Assembly: GCA_944331915.1 (NCBI GenBank)
Contig: CALVIR010000008.1
Coordinates: 1-42,548 of the forward strand
From: an uncultured Bacilli bacterium
Lineage (GTDB): Bacteria; Bacillota_I; Bacilli_A; RF39; UBA660
Length of the DNA stretch: 42,548 nt
Direction: 5' to 3'
Shown: positions 1 through 9,537 of the stretch, in pieces
Layout of the letters: the number at the start of each line of letters is the position of its first letter
Numbering within the stretch: the first letter of the stretch is position 1
Notes under the pieces: generated by a model
Seen by the model: only the letters and a program-made list of their open reading frames with translations
What the model was told of the DNA's origin: nothing
Databases searched by the model: none
Position numbers and translations under genes: made by a program

Positions 1-85
1 GCATGGGTTTCTTTCCAATTTATAACAAACTATTAAAATTTATAAAATTACTATTGACTTTTAATAGTTAGTCTCCTATTTTATA

Positions 86-1378
86 TTAATCTTTTTTTAA
101 AATCTTATCAAAAGTTTCTTCCATTCTAAGTGCTTTTTGATGTTTAATCGCTCCATGTAAAATACCTAGATTAAAAGGATAATTATTTTCCTTAATTTCC
201 TCAATGGCTTTATATAAATCACCATTTTTAAAAGAAACAGTATTTCCCACACAGGTAAGTTTATTTGCTTGAGAAAGAACCTCTATTGTAGATGGTGTTA
301 CTGGTTCAAAAAGTTGAGGATTACTATCTACATATTGTCTTATCAAATTTAGATTTTTAACCCCACTAAGAGAATAACCAACCAAAACTAAGTCTTTGAC
401 ATCTAAATTATATTTCACAGCATAGTCATAAGTATTTAATGGTCGTTTAAGTTTAAATTTATATATTCTAGTAAGTTCTTCTTCCATTTCATTTAAAATA
501 TTTACATAATGAGTTTGATACAAATTATAAACAGCTTGCTTATCTTCAGCAAAAGTTAATTGTTCAGCTAAAGTTGGATCCATTTGTAAGAAAAAAGCTA
601 GAGCATTAGTTTTAAAACCATACATATTACAGTATAATGCTAATTCATGACGATTATTACGATTCTTAAGAAAAGCTATAGTCTCTTGATCAGACATAGA
701 AGCGATTCCCTGTTTAATATTATCACGAGCAGTTTCAATATTTTTTACTACTTTTTTATTTCTTATATTAGCACGTTCTTTTAAATAAATATTTTTTAAT
801 TCTAGACATTTCAAATATAAAGGATGATCTTTTGGTCTTAGTATTTCTAAGGCTCTATAATAAGCACTATTAAAAGTATTAGTATTTTTTGAAAATTCTT
901 CTGGTGTTTCAGCAGCACTAAGAAAAAATCTAATTGTAGCTTTAGCAATACCATATTCTCTATTTTCTTTCCGTGTTTTATAGTCTAAGAGCATTTTATT
1001 TTCTATTTCAAATTTAATTTCATTAAGAGTACATTTATAAGATAAATCGGTCTTTTCATCATCAGCATTAAAATCAGTAATTACTCTAACAAGATTATTA
1101 GGTGAAACATCAAGTTTTTCACATAACTCAAGGGTATATTTATAAATATCTTCCCCACCTTTATAAGCATCTACTAAATTATTGAAAATGACAATACTAA
1201 CCTTTTCTATTTTGGCTAATTCAATTCGATCAAAATTTATTTTTAAATTTTCTCTTAATGTATAGGCATCACCGTTATTTTTCTTAATACCTCTAAGGTA
1301 TAACTCAACTAAGTCTTCTTTATTATCAGTTTTAGTCATAAATTTTATTATATTTTGTGTATTTTCTTCTATTTTCAT
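86..1378 (-). CDS. Unknown helical protein, about 430 aa
   Basis: I do not recognise this protein. It is predicted soluble (no signal peptide or membrane segment), rich in Lys, Glu, Asn and Leu, and looks almost wholly alpha-helical, with several stretches that could be helical repeats. I chose the ATG at 1378 because a G-rich Shine-Dalgarno (GGGGG) lies 8 bases upstream; an in-frame ATG 21 bases earlier has no such spacing. It follows holA on the same strand with a gap of about 55 bases and no clear terminator between them, so it may be the last gene of the alaS operon. No function is assigned. Confidence 0.75.
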   Translation of the reverse strand: MKIEENTQNIIKFMTKTDNKEDLVELYLRGIKKNNGDAYTLRENLKINFDRIELAKIEKVSIVIFNNLVDAYKGGEDIYKYTLELCEKLDVSPNNLVRVITDFNADDEKTDLSYKCTLNEIKFEIENKMLLDYKTRKENREYGIAKATIRFFLSAAETPEEFSKNTNTFNSAYYRALEILRPKDHPLYLKCLELKNIYLKERANIRNKKVVKNIETARDNIKQGIASMSDQETIAFLKNRNNRHELALYCNMYGFKTNALAFFLQMDPTLAEQLTFAEDKQAVYNLYQTHYVNILNEMEEELTRIYKFKLKRPLNTYDYAVKYNLDVKDLVLVGYSLSGVKNLNLIRQYVDSNPQLFEPVTPSTIEVLSQANKLTCVGNTVSFKNGDLYKAIEEIKENNYPFNLGILHGAIKHQKALRMEETFDKILKKD

Positions 1379-1433
1379 TATCTTTTCCCCCATTTGCAAG
1401 GCTTATTTTAACACAATTTAAAAGAATTAGCAA

Positions 1434-2369
1434 TCATTCTTTAATATTTAAAAGAAGTAATTCTAGAACTAGACTATTATCTAAAGCTCCACTTTTTATA
1501 TTAAAGTCTATTTTTGCTAAGTCTTTTATGATTTTTCTTATTTCTTTAAGACTATAGTATCTAATAAGTTCTAAAGTTTTTTTAACTCTAAAAGGATGAA
1601 CATCTAAAATCTTGCCAATATCATAGTTATTTAAATTATTTTTAGATAGTATTTTTACTTGGTATAAAAGACGATACTGACTTTCTAATAGTCCCATAAT
1701 TGCATAACTTTCGATATTGTAACTTAATAAGTCATTATAGATGGTTATCGCTTGTTTTTTATCTTTTAAACTAATCGCTCTAACTAAATCAAAACTTAAG
1801 TTATCTTGATTATTATTAGGCTTTAAAAGTAAGTCAAAAGCTTTAGAGTAAACAACATTTTTATCATTAATAAAAGCTAATTTTAACTTATCACATTCTC
1901 TAATTAACCGTTCTAAGTCATCATGATAATAATTATCTAAAAGATTAATTGTTTTATTATCTATTTTATAGTCTTTAAATTTATCTTTAATTATATTGAT
2001 ACTACTTTCTTCTAATTTAATAGGTTTTACCTGTTTAAGTAAGTCTTTAGTTATCTTTCTTCTTTCATCTAATTTAGAACAAGTTAGAATAAGTAAGACT
2101 GTGTCTTGAGGATTTTCTAAGTATTTAATTAATCTTACTATTTTCTCTTCTTCATCTTTTTCTAAAACTTTAAAGTTTCTTCCAATAATTACTTTCTTAG
2201 GTGTCAAGAAGGAAATAGTATCTACATCTTCTAGTAAGTCATTAAGATCCTTTTCATCTAAATCATAAGTTGTAATTAGGCTATCTTGAAAGTTTTCTTT
2301 TTTTACTAGCTCTTCTATTTTATGATTAATTAGACTGATAGAATCACTCATAATAAGGTAGTTAAGCAT
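1434..2369 (-). CDS. holA: DNA polymerase III delta subunit
   Basis: This encodes the delta subunit of the clamp loader, which opens the beta sliding clamp and loads it on primed DNA. The 311 aa length and overall pattern fit the YqeN/HolA family: an N-terminal AAA-like region (about 1-130, with the typical ILTCSKLDERRKITK stretch), a helical middle, and a C-terminal collar domain (about 200-311). As is normal for delta, no intact Walker A is seen. The start ATG overlaps the alaS stop by 8 bases, and GAGGA lies 9 bases upstream inside alaS, so translation is probably coupled. An in-frame ATG at 2351 is a less likely start. Confidence 0.88.
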   Translation of the reverse strand: MLNYLIMSDSISLINHKIEELVKKENFQDSLITTYDLDEKDLNDLLEDVDTISFLTPKKVIIGRNFKVLEKDEEEKIVRLIKYLENPQDTVLLILTCSKLDERRKITKDLLKQVKPIKLEESSINIIKDKFKDYKIDNKTINLLDNYYHDDLERLIRECDKLKLAFINDKNVVYSKAFDLLLKPNNNQDNLSFDLVRAISLKDKKQAITIYNDLLSYNIESYAIMGLLESQYRLLYQVKILSKNNLNNYDIGKILDVHPFRVKKTLELIRYYSLKEIRKIIKDLAKIDFNIKSGALDNSLVLELLLLNIKE

Positions 2370-5052
2370 TTAAAATGTCCTCAAGTTCTTTCTTAATAGC
2401 TTTTAAGTGTTTTTTATCTTTAATACCGCCTTGAGCAAAAGTAGCACTACCACCACCATTACCTCCATAATTAACCGTAGCACTCTTAACGATATAACCA
2501 GCATTTAAATTAGGAATAGAGTTACGACAAATAATATTTACACTATTATCTTCTTTAATATTAGCAAGGAAAACAAGAATATTTTCATGGCTATTACAAA
2601 GATTATCTGCTAAAGCTTTGACTAAGAACATTTCTTTATTATTAAGCTCTAAGTATAATATTTTTTTATCATTAATAACTTTAATTTGCTCTTCATATTG
2701 ATCTAAGTCCTCTAAAGTCTTTTTCTCTAACATATTATTATAGTTTTTCTCTAAAGTCTTAACCTCACTTTGAACATAATTAAGTTCATTTTGATTAAAG
2801 ATAATATCTTTATATGAGATTGGTTTAGAATTATCTATTTCGACATCAAAATCTAGAACAAATCCATTTTTCTTAGCTAAATCAAGTATTTCTTTCGCTT
2901 TTATTAGAAGTTTAATCATCTCATCATTATACGGTTTAATAATAGAGAATAGTGTTCCTTCTATTTTTTTACCTGTTACCGCTTCAATTCTATAAGTATT
3001 ACTACCTTTAGATTCAAAGTTAAATATTGCAAAGGCCCCAATATCTTTCGTATTAGCAACATGAGTTCCTCCACAAAGTTCAATGGATTTATCAATTTTA
3101 ACAACTCTTACAAAATCTTGATATTTCTCTCCAAATAACGCAATAGCACCTAGTTTTTTCGCTTTATCTAAAGGCATAACCTCAGTTGATGTTATCGCCT
3201 GCTTTTTAATAATATTATTAACTAATTCCTCTACTTTTACTAATTCATCATCACTAATTTTCGATGGACAAGTAAAATCAAATCTAAGTTTATTTTCATC
3301 AACATAACTACCTGCTTGTTTAACATCTTTATCAACGATTTGTCTTAAGGCATATTGTAATAGATGGACACTTGAGTGGTTTGCTTCAATTTCTTTTCTT
3401 CTAGCTTTATCAATTATAACCTCAACATCATCATTAACATGAATAACTCCATCTAATAGCTTTACTTTATGAATATGTTGCCCATTAGGTCCTTTAAAGA
3501 CATCAACAACACGAGCTTTAAAAGTGTCACCAATAATCATACCTGTATCAGAAACTTGTCCTCCTGACTCCCCGTAAAAGCAAGTTCTTTTTAAAATGAT
3601 ATAGCCATCATGATCAAGACTCTTTAAAAGACTATCTTTACTGACAATAGCAAGAACATTACTTTTTAACCTGTAAAGTCCATAGACAAAAGTAGATTCT
3701 TTCTTAAAATCCATTAAGACTTGTTTTTGACTGGCCATTGCCGTCTTACTACGATTAGATTTTTTAGCAAGAAGGCGTTGTTTTTCCATATATTCGTTAA
3801 AGCCATCACTATCAACATCATAGCCTTGTTCTTTAGCAATTTCTAATGTAAGTTCTAATGGAAAGCCAAAAGTATCATATAATTTAAAGGCATCATACCC
3901 ACTAATTACTTTGCCTTTTGTATTAAGAATTATCTCTTTAAGTCTTCTTTCCCCGTCTTCTAAAGTATTCATAAATAACTTTTCTTCATCTAAAATGTAA
4001 ACAGCAATCTCTCCAGAATGTTCTTTAATCTCAGGATAAGCTTCACCCATTACTCTAACGACAACAGGAACTAATTTATAAAGGAATGGTTCTTCAAAAC
4101 CTAATTTTTTTCCAAATCTAACGCTTCTTCTAACTAAACGTCTTAAAACATAATCTCTTCCCGTATTACCAAAGTTAGCCCCATCAGCAAGAGCAAAGGT
4201 TACCGCTTTAATATGATCAGCGATGACTTTAAAAGCCGTCTCACCGTTATATAAAACTCCACTTAATTCTTCTATTTTTTCAATTATTGGTTTAAAAAGA
4301 TCAGTCTCAAAATTAGAATCTACTCCTTGAAAAATACAACACCATCTCTCAAGTCCTGCACCTGTATCAATATTTTTGTGAGGTAATTCTTTATATTTTT
4401 CTCTAGGTACTCCTTCTTTAGAATTAAATTGACTAAAGACATTATTCCAAATCTCAACATAACGATCTTGATCTATATCATTAATAAATTTTTGATAAGC
4501 ATCCCCATCAGGATCAAACTTTTCTCCTTGGTCATAGAAAATCTCACTATCTGGTCCACATGGTCCTTCCCCAATTTCCCAGAAATTACCTTCTAATTTA
4601 ACGATATGGTCTTTATCAATTCCAACCTCAATCCATTTATTATAAGCATCTATATCATGAGTATAAACAGTTACATAAAGCTTTTCTTTAGGAATACCAA
4701 ACCACTCTTTACTCGTTAATAATTCAAAAGCAAACTCAATCGCTTCATCTTTAAAGTAGTCCCCAATCGAAAAGTTTCCCATCATTTCAAAGAAAGTTTG
4801 GTGTCTTTTAGTAACTCCCACATTTTCTATATCATTAGTTCTAATACATTTTTGAATATTAACGATTCTTCTAGCAATAGGAGCGGTAGTTCCATCAAAA
4901 TATTTTTTTAATGGTGTAACTCCAGCATTAATCCATAGAAGGGAATCATCGTTAATAGGAATTAAAGGAGCAGATTTTACATACTTATGTCCATGTTCTT
5001 CAAAGTACTTAATCCACATCTTTCTAATTTCATTGCTAGTCATATATTTCAT
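2362..5052 (-). CDS. alaS: Alanyl-tRNA synthetase
   Basis: Class II synthetase that charges tRNA-Ala in the cytoplasm. The 896 aa length is normal. Visible landmarks are the N-terminal catalytic domain starting at MTSNEIRKMW, the editing-domain zinc ligands NHSSVHLL (HxxxH) and CGGTHV, and a C-terminal glycine-rich GGNGGGSATFAQGG segment typical of the C-Ala domain. The start at 5052 is preferred because GGAGAG sits 6 bases before it; the ATG at 5058 directly abuts that site. It follows two small P-loop kinase genes behind a T-box leader whose specifier reads GCT (Ala), so the operon should be induced when tRNA-Ala is uncharged. Confidence 0.97.
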   Translation of the reverse strand: MKYMTSNEIRKMWIKYFEEHGHKYVKSAPLIPINDDSLLWINAGVTPLKKYFDGTTAPIARRIVNIQKCIRTNDIENVGVTKRHQTFFEMMGNFSIGDYFKDEAIEFAFELLTSKEWFGIPKEKLYVTVYTHDIDAYNKWIEVGIDKDHIVKLEGNFWEIGEGPCGPDSEIFYDQGEKFDPDGDAYQKFINDIDQDRYVEIWNNVFSQFNSKEGVPREKYKELPHKNIDTGAGLERWCCIFQGVDSNFETDLFKPIIEKIEELSGVLYNGETAFKVIADHIKAVTFALADGANFGNTGRDYVLRRLVRRSVRFGKKLGFEEPFLYKLVPVVVRVMGEAYPEIKEHSGEIAVYILDEEKLFMNTLEDGERRLKEIILNTKGKVISGYDAFKLYDTFGFPLELTLEIAKEQGYDVDSDGFNEYMEKQRLLAKKSNRSKTAMASQKQVLMDFKKESTFVYGLYRLKSNVLAIVSKDSLLKSLDHDGYIILKRTCFYGESGGQVSDTGMIIGDTFKARVVDVFKGPNGQHIHKVKLLDGVIHVNDDVEVIIDKARRKEIEANHSSVHLLQYALRQIVDKDVKQAGSYVDENKLRFDFTCPSKISDDELVKVEELVNNIIKKQAITSTEVMPLDKAKKLGAIALFGEKYQDFVRVVKIDKSIELCGGTHVANTKDIGAFAIFNFESKGSNTYRIEAVTGKKIEGTLFSIIKPYNDEMIKLLIKAKEILDLAKKNGFVLDFDVEIDNSKPISYKDIIFNQNELNYVQSEVKTLEKNYNNMLEKKTLEDLDQYEEQIKVINDKKILYLELNNKEMFLVKALADNLCNSHENILVFLANIKEDNSVNIICRNSIPNLNAGYIVKSATVNYGGNGGGSATFAQGGIKDKKHLKAIKKELEDILNA

Positions 5053-5067
5053 ATTCATCTCTCCTTG

Positions 5068-5625
5068 TTATTTTTGTTCATCTTCAATATCTTTTAATAT
5101 TTCCTCTAATCTTTCATAATAACTATCAAAGTCACCATTATTTAAGATATAGTAATCAGCATAAGCAATAGGACCTCCTTTAGCAGAGTTTTCTATTTCT
5201 CCTATATCTCTTTTTTTAATATCTTCAAGATTAAAAGGACGGTCTTTTCTCATACCTACTCTATTATATCTAATTTTCTTATCACTGCAAACACAAATAA
5301 GTTTTAAATCATGAGGAAATTTCTCTTTAAGGATTAAATATTCATCCCAAGAGTATAACCCATCTAAAACTGTATCTTTTTCTTTAAAAGATTCTTCAAT
5401 ATCTTTAAGAAGAATCTTAGCAACTACCCCCATTCCTTCTTTCCGGCGTAACTCTTCGCGAAACTCTTTTTGACTATCAGGTGTTATTTCAATACCCGCT
5501 TCTTCCATCTTTTTATAGATAACACCACCAAAGTAAATTTTATTATAGCCTTTAGCTTCTAAATAACTAGTTGCTACACTCTTACCTGAACCACTCATAC
5601 CTACAATAGCAATTAATTTCTTCAT
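5068..5625 (-). CDS. P-loop nucleotide kinase-like protein (dephospho-CoA kinase/UPF0200 type)
   Basis: A 185 aa cytosolic P-loop protein. Walker A is GMSGSGKS near the N-terminus, and the LDGLYSWDEY segment sits where a Walker B/substrate-binding region is expected. A lid-like Arg-rich stretch (RVGMRKDRPF) and an ADYYILN segment near the C-terminus are typical of dephospho-CoA kinase-like enzymes. The exact substrate cannot be read from the sequence. It overlaps the preceding kinase gene by 4 bases and ends 15 bases before alaS, so all three share the T-box transcript. It could be any small-molecule or nucleotide kinase of this clade. Confidence 0.72.
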   Translation of the reverse strand: MKKLIAIVGMSGSGKSVATSYLEAKGYNKIYFGGVIYKKMEEAGIEITPDSQKEFREELRRKEGMGVVAKILLKDIEESFKEKDTVLDGLYSWDEYLILKEKFPHDLKLICVCSDKKIRYNRVGMRKDRPFNLEDIKKRDIGEIENSAKGGPIAYADYYILNNGDFDSYYERLEEILKDIEDEQK

Positions 5626-6170
5626 ATTAAATCATCCTCACTTTCTAAAGCAATTATTTTATCAGCTTCTTCATAAAGATGTTCTTTTGAGGTATTTTCA
5701 ATGGTATAGTCATAATCATTATATTTATCTACCTCAAGCTCAGTAACATGATTTTTTTCTTTCACTGATAAATTATTATCATATCCAACTCGTTTTACAT
5801 GAATAATCTTCATAAAAGGATATCTTTTCTTAAGTTCTAGAAATTCACTTATTAGTCTCCCATCAGTAATAATAAAGACCGAAAAGTAATGTTTTAATAT
5901 ATCGATATCTTCACATAACCTATCGATTAAGAAGGTATCTTTTCCAAGTTGTTTCTTTATAACCTCAATTCCCATTTCTTGTAAAAACTCCCGAGGTTTT
6001 TCTTGCATATTACCGTCCCAACTAAAGTAGTTTCTTGCATATTCGTATAAAGGTGTAGTTATATGCATAATACAAGCACTTTCACCAATAAAGTCGTATT
6101 TAGTCTTCATATAACTACCTAATAAATCTTTTCCAGAACCCGCTTTTCCTGCTAATAAAAATATCTTCAT
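5622..6170 (-). CDS. P-loop kinase, deoxynucleotide-monophosphate-kinase-like
   Basis: A 182 aa P-loop protein with Walker A AGKAGSGKD at the N-terminus, an IITDGRL segment (possible Walker B and specificity loop), and a basic helix around HVKRVG. The layout resembles phage-type dNMP kinases and related adenylate-kinase-like proteins; the substrate is not known. The ATG at 6170 is chosen because AGAGGTG lies 5 bases upstream; a GTG two codons earlier overlaps that site. It is the first gene after the T-box terminator, so its transcription should depend on tRNA-Ala charging, and it overlaps the next kinase gene by 4 bases. Confidence 0.65.
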   Translation of the reverse strand: MKIFLLAGKAGSGKDLLGSYMKTKYDFIGESACIMHITTPLYEYARNYFSWDGNMQEKPREFLQEMGIEVIKKQLGKDTFLIDRLCEDIDILKHYFSVFIITDGRLISEFLELKKRYPFMKIIHVKRVGYDNNLSVKEKNHVTELEVDKYNDYDYTIENTSKEHLYEEADKIIALESEDDLI

Positions 6171-6189
6171 CTTCACACCTCTTTTTTAA

Positions 6190-6385
6190 AGATAAAAAGA
6201 CCTCAGTAGGAGCGAAAAATCCGCGGTACCATCCTACTTTGGTCTTAATTATGATAAGGGTCTTCCCCACAAAACTAAAGAAGTAGCCTTCCAAAAGGTA
6301 TCTGGTTAATTTCCACCACTCATTAACTCTCTTTAACAGACAACTCTTTTGTACTCGTTTCTCTCATCGTTTTCTTATTATTTTC
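6190..6385 (-). promoter_or_regulatory. T-box riboswitch, Ala specifier, ahead of kinase-kinase-alaS-holA operon
   Basis: The conserved T-box core GGATGGTACCGCGG is on the minus strand at about 6220-6236. Upstream are the Stem I landmarks AGAGAG and GTGGTGGAA (about 6308-6330), then GGCTAC, giving GCT (Ala) as specifier. An ATGAGAG...GAGTAC stretch, which looks like the Stem I K-turn/GA motif, lies at about 6345-6370, inside the upstream permease gene. The specifier fits alaS in the operon. The 5' boundary is approximate. Confidence 0.88.
6194..6245 (-). terminator. T-box intrinsic terminator
   Basis: On the minus strand GACC..AGTAGGA pairs with TCCTACT..GGTC and is followed by TTTTT. The stem competes with the antiterminator formed by the T-box core, as in standard T-box attenuation. 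Confidence 0.85.
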
Positions 6386-7525
6386 TTGATAGTCATTAAA
6401 TCTTTGTCCAAGTTCGGTATTTTCCATTACGAACTCGATAATTATCTTTATGGTTGCAATAACAGGAGTTGCAACTATCATTCCTATCATACCAAAGAAA
6501 TAGTTAAAAAGCAAGAGGCCAAGCATGATTGTAACGGGATGTAATTTCATGGTCTTACCCATGATTAATGGTTGATAGAAATTATTCTCTAGTAACTGAC
6601 AGATAAGGACAGAGACGAGGCAGAAAACACCGGTCATCGGATCCATTGTTAGACCAACTATAACAGCAGGTGCTCCCCCAATCCAAGGACCAATATAAGG
6701 AATAACATCGGTAATAGCACAGAATAAAGCGAAAAGCATAGGAGCATCAAGACCAGCTAAAGAAAAGCCAATTGTTTGTGTTATAAAGACAAGGAACATA
6801 ATTAGGAAAACGCCCTGGACATAGCTTCTAAGTTTACCATTAATACGACCAATTAAGTCTTTTGCACCCTTATGCCATGCTCTTGGCATAAGACTTAAAA
6901 GATGCCCTTGAAACTTACGAAAATCAAAAAGTAAATAAAAGCCAATCATTAAACCTAGAACAATATTAGTAGAAACACTAATAAGACCTTTACCAAAATT
7001 CCAAATACTATTAGGTAGGTCATTAGCAATATTACTACCTACCTCTTCAATACGTGATAATAAAGTCTCTTTATATGATTCAACTTGAGCACTATCACCA
7101 AATTTTTCTAAAGTATCACTAGCAAATTCTTGAACGTTATCAACAATATCTGGAATAGCTTTACCGATATCACTCATTCCATCTCCTAAGGCTGGAACTA
7201 CTAGAACAAGAAGTAAAGCAAGAACACCAAAGATAAGTAAATAAGTTAAGATACAAGCTAAAACCCGAGGCATCTTTTTAGCAAGTTTAGTAGCCAAAGG
7301 ATCTAATAACCAAGCGATGACAAATCCAATAAAAACAGGTGAAACAATCGATAAAATCGTGCCAATAATTCTTAGAATATTCCATTCTTTAATTAAGTAT
7401 GTACCAAGTAATACTCCTAAGATAATAATAAGGATAGCACCAATTTTTAACAAATTGTTAGCTGACCTAAAAAAATGATTAATAGCTTTATAATCTAATT
7501 CATTATCTTTATTTTTCCAAAACAT
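6323..7525 (-). CDS. AI-2E family (PerM-type) membrane transporter
   Basis: A 400 aa polytopic membrane protein of the AI-2E/PerM/YtvI superfamily. It has two N-terminal helices and a further hydrophobic pair (about 30-115), a soluble helical stretch (about 120-180), then a C-terminal block of helices containing IGPWIGGAPAVIVGL and the GMIGMIVATPVIA segment that marks the family. Substrates are not defined; members act as permeases or ion exporters. The ATG at 7525 follows GGAGG by 5 bases. Its last 20 or so codons also encode the 5' arm of the alaS T-box leader, an unusual overlap. It is followed on the same strand by the T-box operon. Confidence 0.88.
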   Translation of the reverse strand: MFWKNKDNELDYKAINHFFRSANNLLKIGAILIIILGVLLGTYLIKEWNILRIIGTILSIVSPVFIGFVIAWLLDPLATKLAKKMPRVLACILTYLLIFGVLALLLVLVVPALGDGMSDIGKAIPDIVDNVQEFASDTLEKFGDSAQVESYKETLLSRIEEVGSNIANDLPNSIWNFGKGLISVSTNIVLGLMIGFYLLFDFRKFQGHLLSLMPRAWHKGAKDLIGRINGKLRSYVQGVFLIMFLVFITQTIGFSLAGLDAPMLFALFCAITDVIPYIGPWIGGAPAVIVGLTMDPMTGVFCLVSVLICQLLENNFYQPLIMGKTMKLHPVTIMLGLLLFNYFFGMIGMIVATPVIATIKIIIEFVMENTELGQRFNDYQENNKKTMRETSTKELSVKES

Positions 7526-7609
7526 AATTACCTCCATTTTTCTAGATATTTTATCACAAACAAGGAAATAATACTAGTAGTATTGTAGACAAAATAAGAA
7601 GAATCATAC

Positions 7610-7641
7610 AAAAAGACATGCCCTAAAAATTGACATGTCCC
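7610..7641 (-). terminator. Intrinsic terminator after the surface-protein gene
   Basis: On the minus strand GACATGTC and GGCATGTC form an 8-bp stem (one G-U pair) followed by TTTTT, 8 bases past the stop of the gene ending at 7649. Confidence 0.85.
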
Positions 7642-7648
7642 ATTAATT

Positions 7649-9505
7649 TTAGTAACTTGCTAAAGCCAAAGTGAATGGATTCTGTAAAGTTCCATCACCC
7701 CCAGTAATAACAACATTCTCTTTTAAATTTAAACAAGGTTTGATACCAAATTCATCTGCTGGATAATTATAAAAAGTATAGCCATAATCATCTATCCCTC
7801 TAACATTAGTAGAATTAATTGGGGTTAGAGTCCAATATGACATAGTATTACCACCTTTTTCAAATTGACCTGCTAACATTTCACCAACTCTCAACAAACC
7901 AATCATCATATTTGCATTAGTAGCCAAACTATCAAGATTATTATTTGTATATTTGGCCATTTTATAACTTGCCCCAATACCTACTGTTCCCAAGTACCAC
8001 GTTGTATTATTTTCTATCATCGCTATATCATCACTCGTCAAATAGCCATTTCCCGGATTCAAATAATCATTATTCAAAAATGTTCCTATGGTATTTGTGT
8101 TTGAAAAAGTTGTATTACTACCAAAAGCACTTTTTACAAAGGTTCCTCCGTTCTTTAATGGTTCAGCACTTACTATTTTTGTTCCTGTACCATTTTCATG
8201 ACTAACTATTCGGTACAAATTATTTTCGCCTGTTCCAAACTTTATGTATTCTCCACTATACCTTGTATTTAACCGAGTTCCGACAATATTTTTATCATTA
8301 TCTCTATTTAGTCTATATGGATTTTCTTTCGTTCCTTCGCCACTTACTATTCTCACATCAGATTTTAAATTTATAGCAGGCCTTATTCCGCCTGCACCTG
8401 ATGGTGTTGCAAAATATGTATTACCGTCAGCACCAATAGTATATACATTAGAAGAATCATACGGAGTCAAAATCCACCAAGCAAGAGCATCATTTAAATA
8501 ACCTTTAGCACTAGTTGTACCATCATAACTCATCGTATATTCATAGACATTTAAAAGTCCTACTGGATCTGTTACCATTGTCGTTTCTGCCGGCTTCCCT
8601 GTTCCTGTCATCATAGTCGCATTCCACTCACTATCCATTTTTATAAACTTTTCTGGTTCTCTTAAATTACCTAAGAAACCATCTACACTTGTATCATTTA
8701 GCCATTCTTCCATATAACTACCTTCAAAAGCAGTATCTCCACCAGAATATGGTATGGTACTGATATTCCATTGTGTTACTAATTTAACACTATTATCTGC
8801 TGGATCTATCGATATCGCTCTCCATAATTTACCGCTATACCAGATATAGTTATTTGGATCTGTTCCTGTTATAAAGGTCTGATCTGGATCTGTTGTATTT
8901 ATCGCTCCATTTTCTCCTACTCCTGCAAGTAGTACATCAGCTACAGGTTCACCTCTTACTTGGGATGCTTCTATTCTAAGTTTAGCTTTAAAAACTTTAC
9001 CACTAGCTTCCTCCACTGTCGCATCATAGTCAATCCAAATTCTTAAAGTATATGTATTTATCCCATCAACTGGTAATGAATCACTATCAACTACTCTATT
9101 AGGATTAGCTCCCATAGTAGTTAAATCTTTCGCTTCTCCTAATGTCTCATTCTTCTCTAAACTATACCTTAAAGCACTATCAGGTATTCGTGTTTCTCCT
9201 TCACTTAATTCAATATCATCCAAGTAAACTGTATATTCAGTCTCAATATTACCTTTATTTTCTACACTAAAGGTAAAACCATCTTGAGACATACCTACAC
9301 TATCTTCTTCTGGTATTTGTCCTTCTAAAGTTATCTCATTATTTTCTGTTAAAATTAAATTTAAACTACCTGCTCTAACGATATACTCTTTATCTCCTGT
9401 TAATGTGGTTACTAAATAAGCAAAAGATACTCCTATTAAAAGAACTACTAATATTAGAATACTTATAATTAGAACCATTCTATCCTTCTTTAAAGACTCA
9501 TTCAT
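7649..9505 (-). CDS. Surface protein: TasA-like N-domain plus two lectin-like modules
   Basis: A 618 aa predicted exported protein. A hydrophobic segment (about 11-30) ends in GVSFAYLVTT, followed by GSLNLILTE, the pattern of SipW-dependent TasA/camelysin proteins (N-domain to about 180). Two related modules follow: the first (about 190-400) ends WWILTPYDSS...GGIRPAINLKS, the second (about 405-618) ends YWTLTPINST...FGIKPCLNLKE with a short GDGTLQNPFTL tail. I read these as a C-type-lectin/FGE-like (DUF6273-like) fold; this is inference from the motif pattern. Its modules are those of the long A genes of the array at 20-32 kb, but its variable stretches are AT-rich. RBS AAGGAGTG precedes the ATG. 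Confidence 0.85.
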   Translation of the reverse strand: MNESLKKDRMVLIISILILVVLLIGVSFAYLVTTLTGDKEYIVRAGSLNLILTENNEITLEGQIPEEDSVGMSQDGFTFSVENKGNIETEYTVYLDDIELSEGETRIPDSALRYSLEKNETLGEAKDLTTMGANPNRVVDSDSLPVDGINTYTLRIWIDYDATVEEASGKVFKAKLRIEASQVRGEPVADVLLAGVGENGAINTTDPDQTFITGTDPNNYIWYSGKLWRAISIDPADNSVKLVTQWNISTIPYSGGDTAFEGSYMEEWLNDTSVDGFLGNLREPEKFIKMDSEWNATMMTGTGKPAETTMVTDPVGLLNVYEYTMSYDGTTSAKGYLNDALAWWILTPYDSSNVYTIGADGNTYFATPSGAGGIRPAINLKSDVRIVSGEGTKENPYRLNRDNDKNIVGTRLNTRYSGEYIKFGTGENNLYRIVSHENGTGTKIVSAEPLKNGGTFVKSAFGSNTTFSNTNTIGTFLNNDYLNPGNGYLTSDDIAMIENNTTWYLGTVGIGASYKMAKYTNNNLDSLATNANMMIGLLRVGEMLAGQFEKGGNTMSYWTLTPINSTNVRGIDDYGYTFYNYPADEFGIKPCLNLKENVVITGGDGTLQNPFTLALASY

Positions 9506-9537
9506 AGCTACACTCCTTATCTTTTATACTTAAGATA

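Noticed and set aside
1-85. A terminator after the 430 aa gene
   Set aside because: CTATT and AATAG can pair but the stem is only 5 bp and the T-run is broken.
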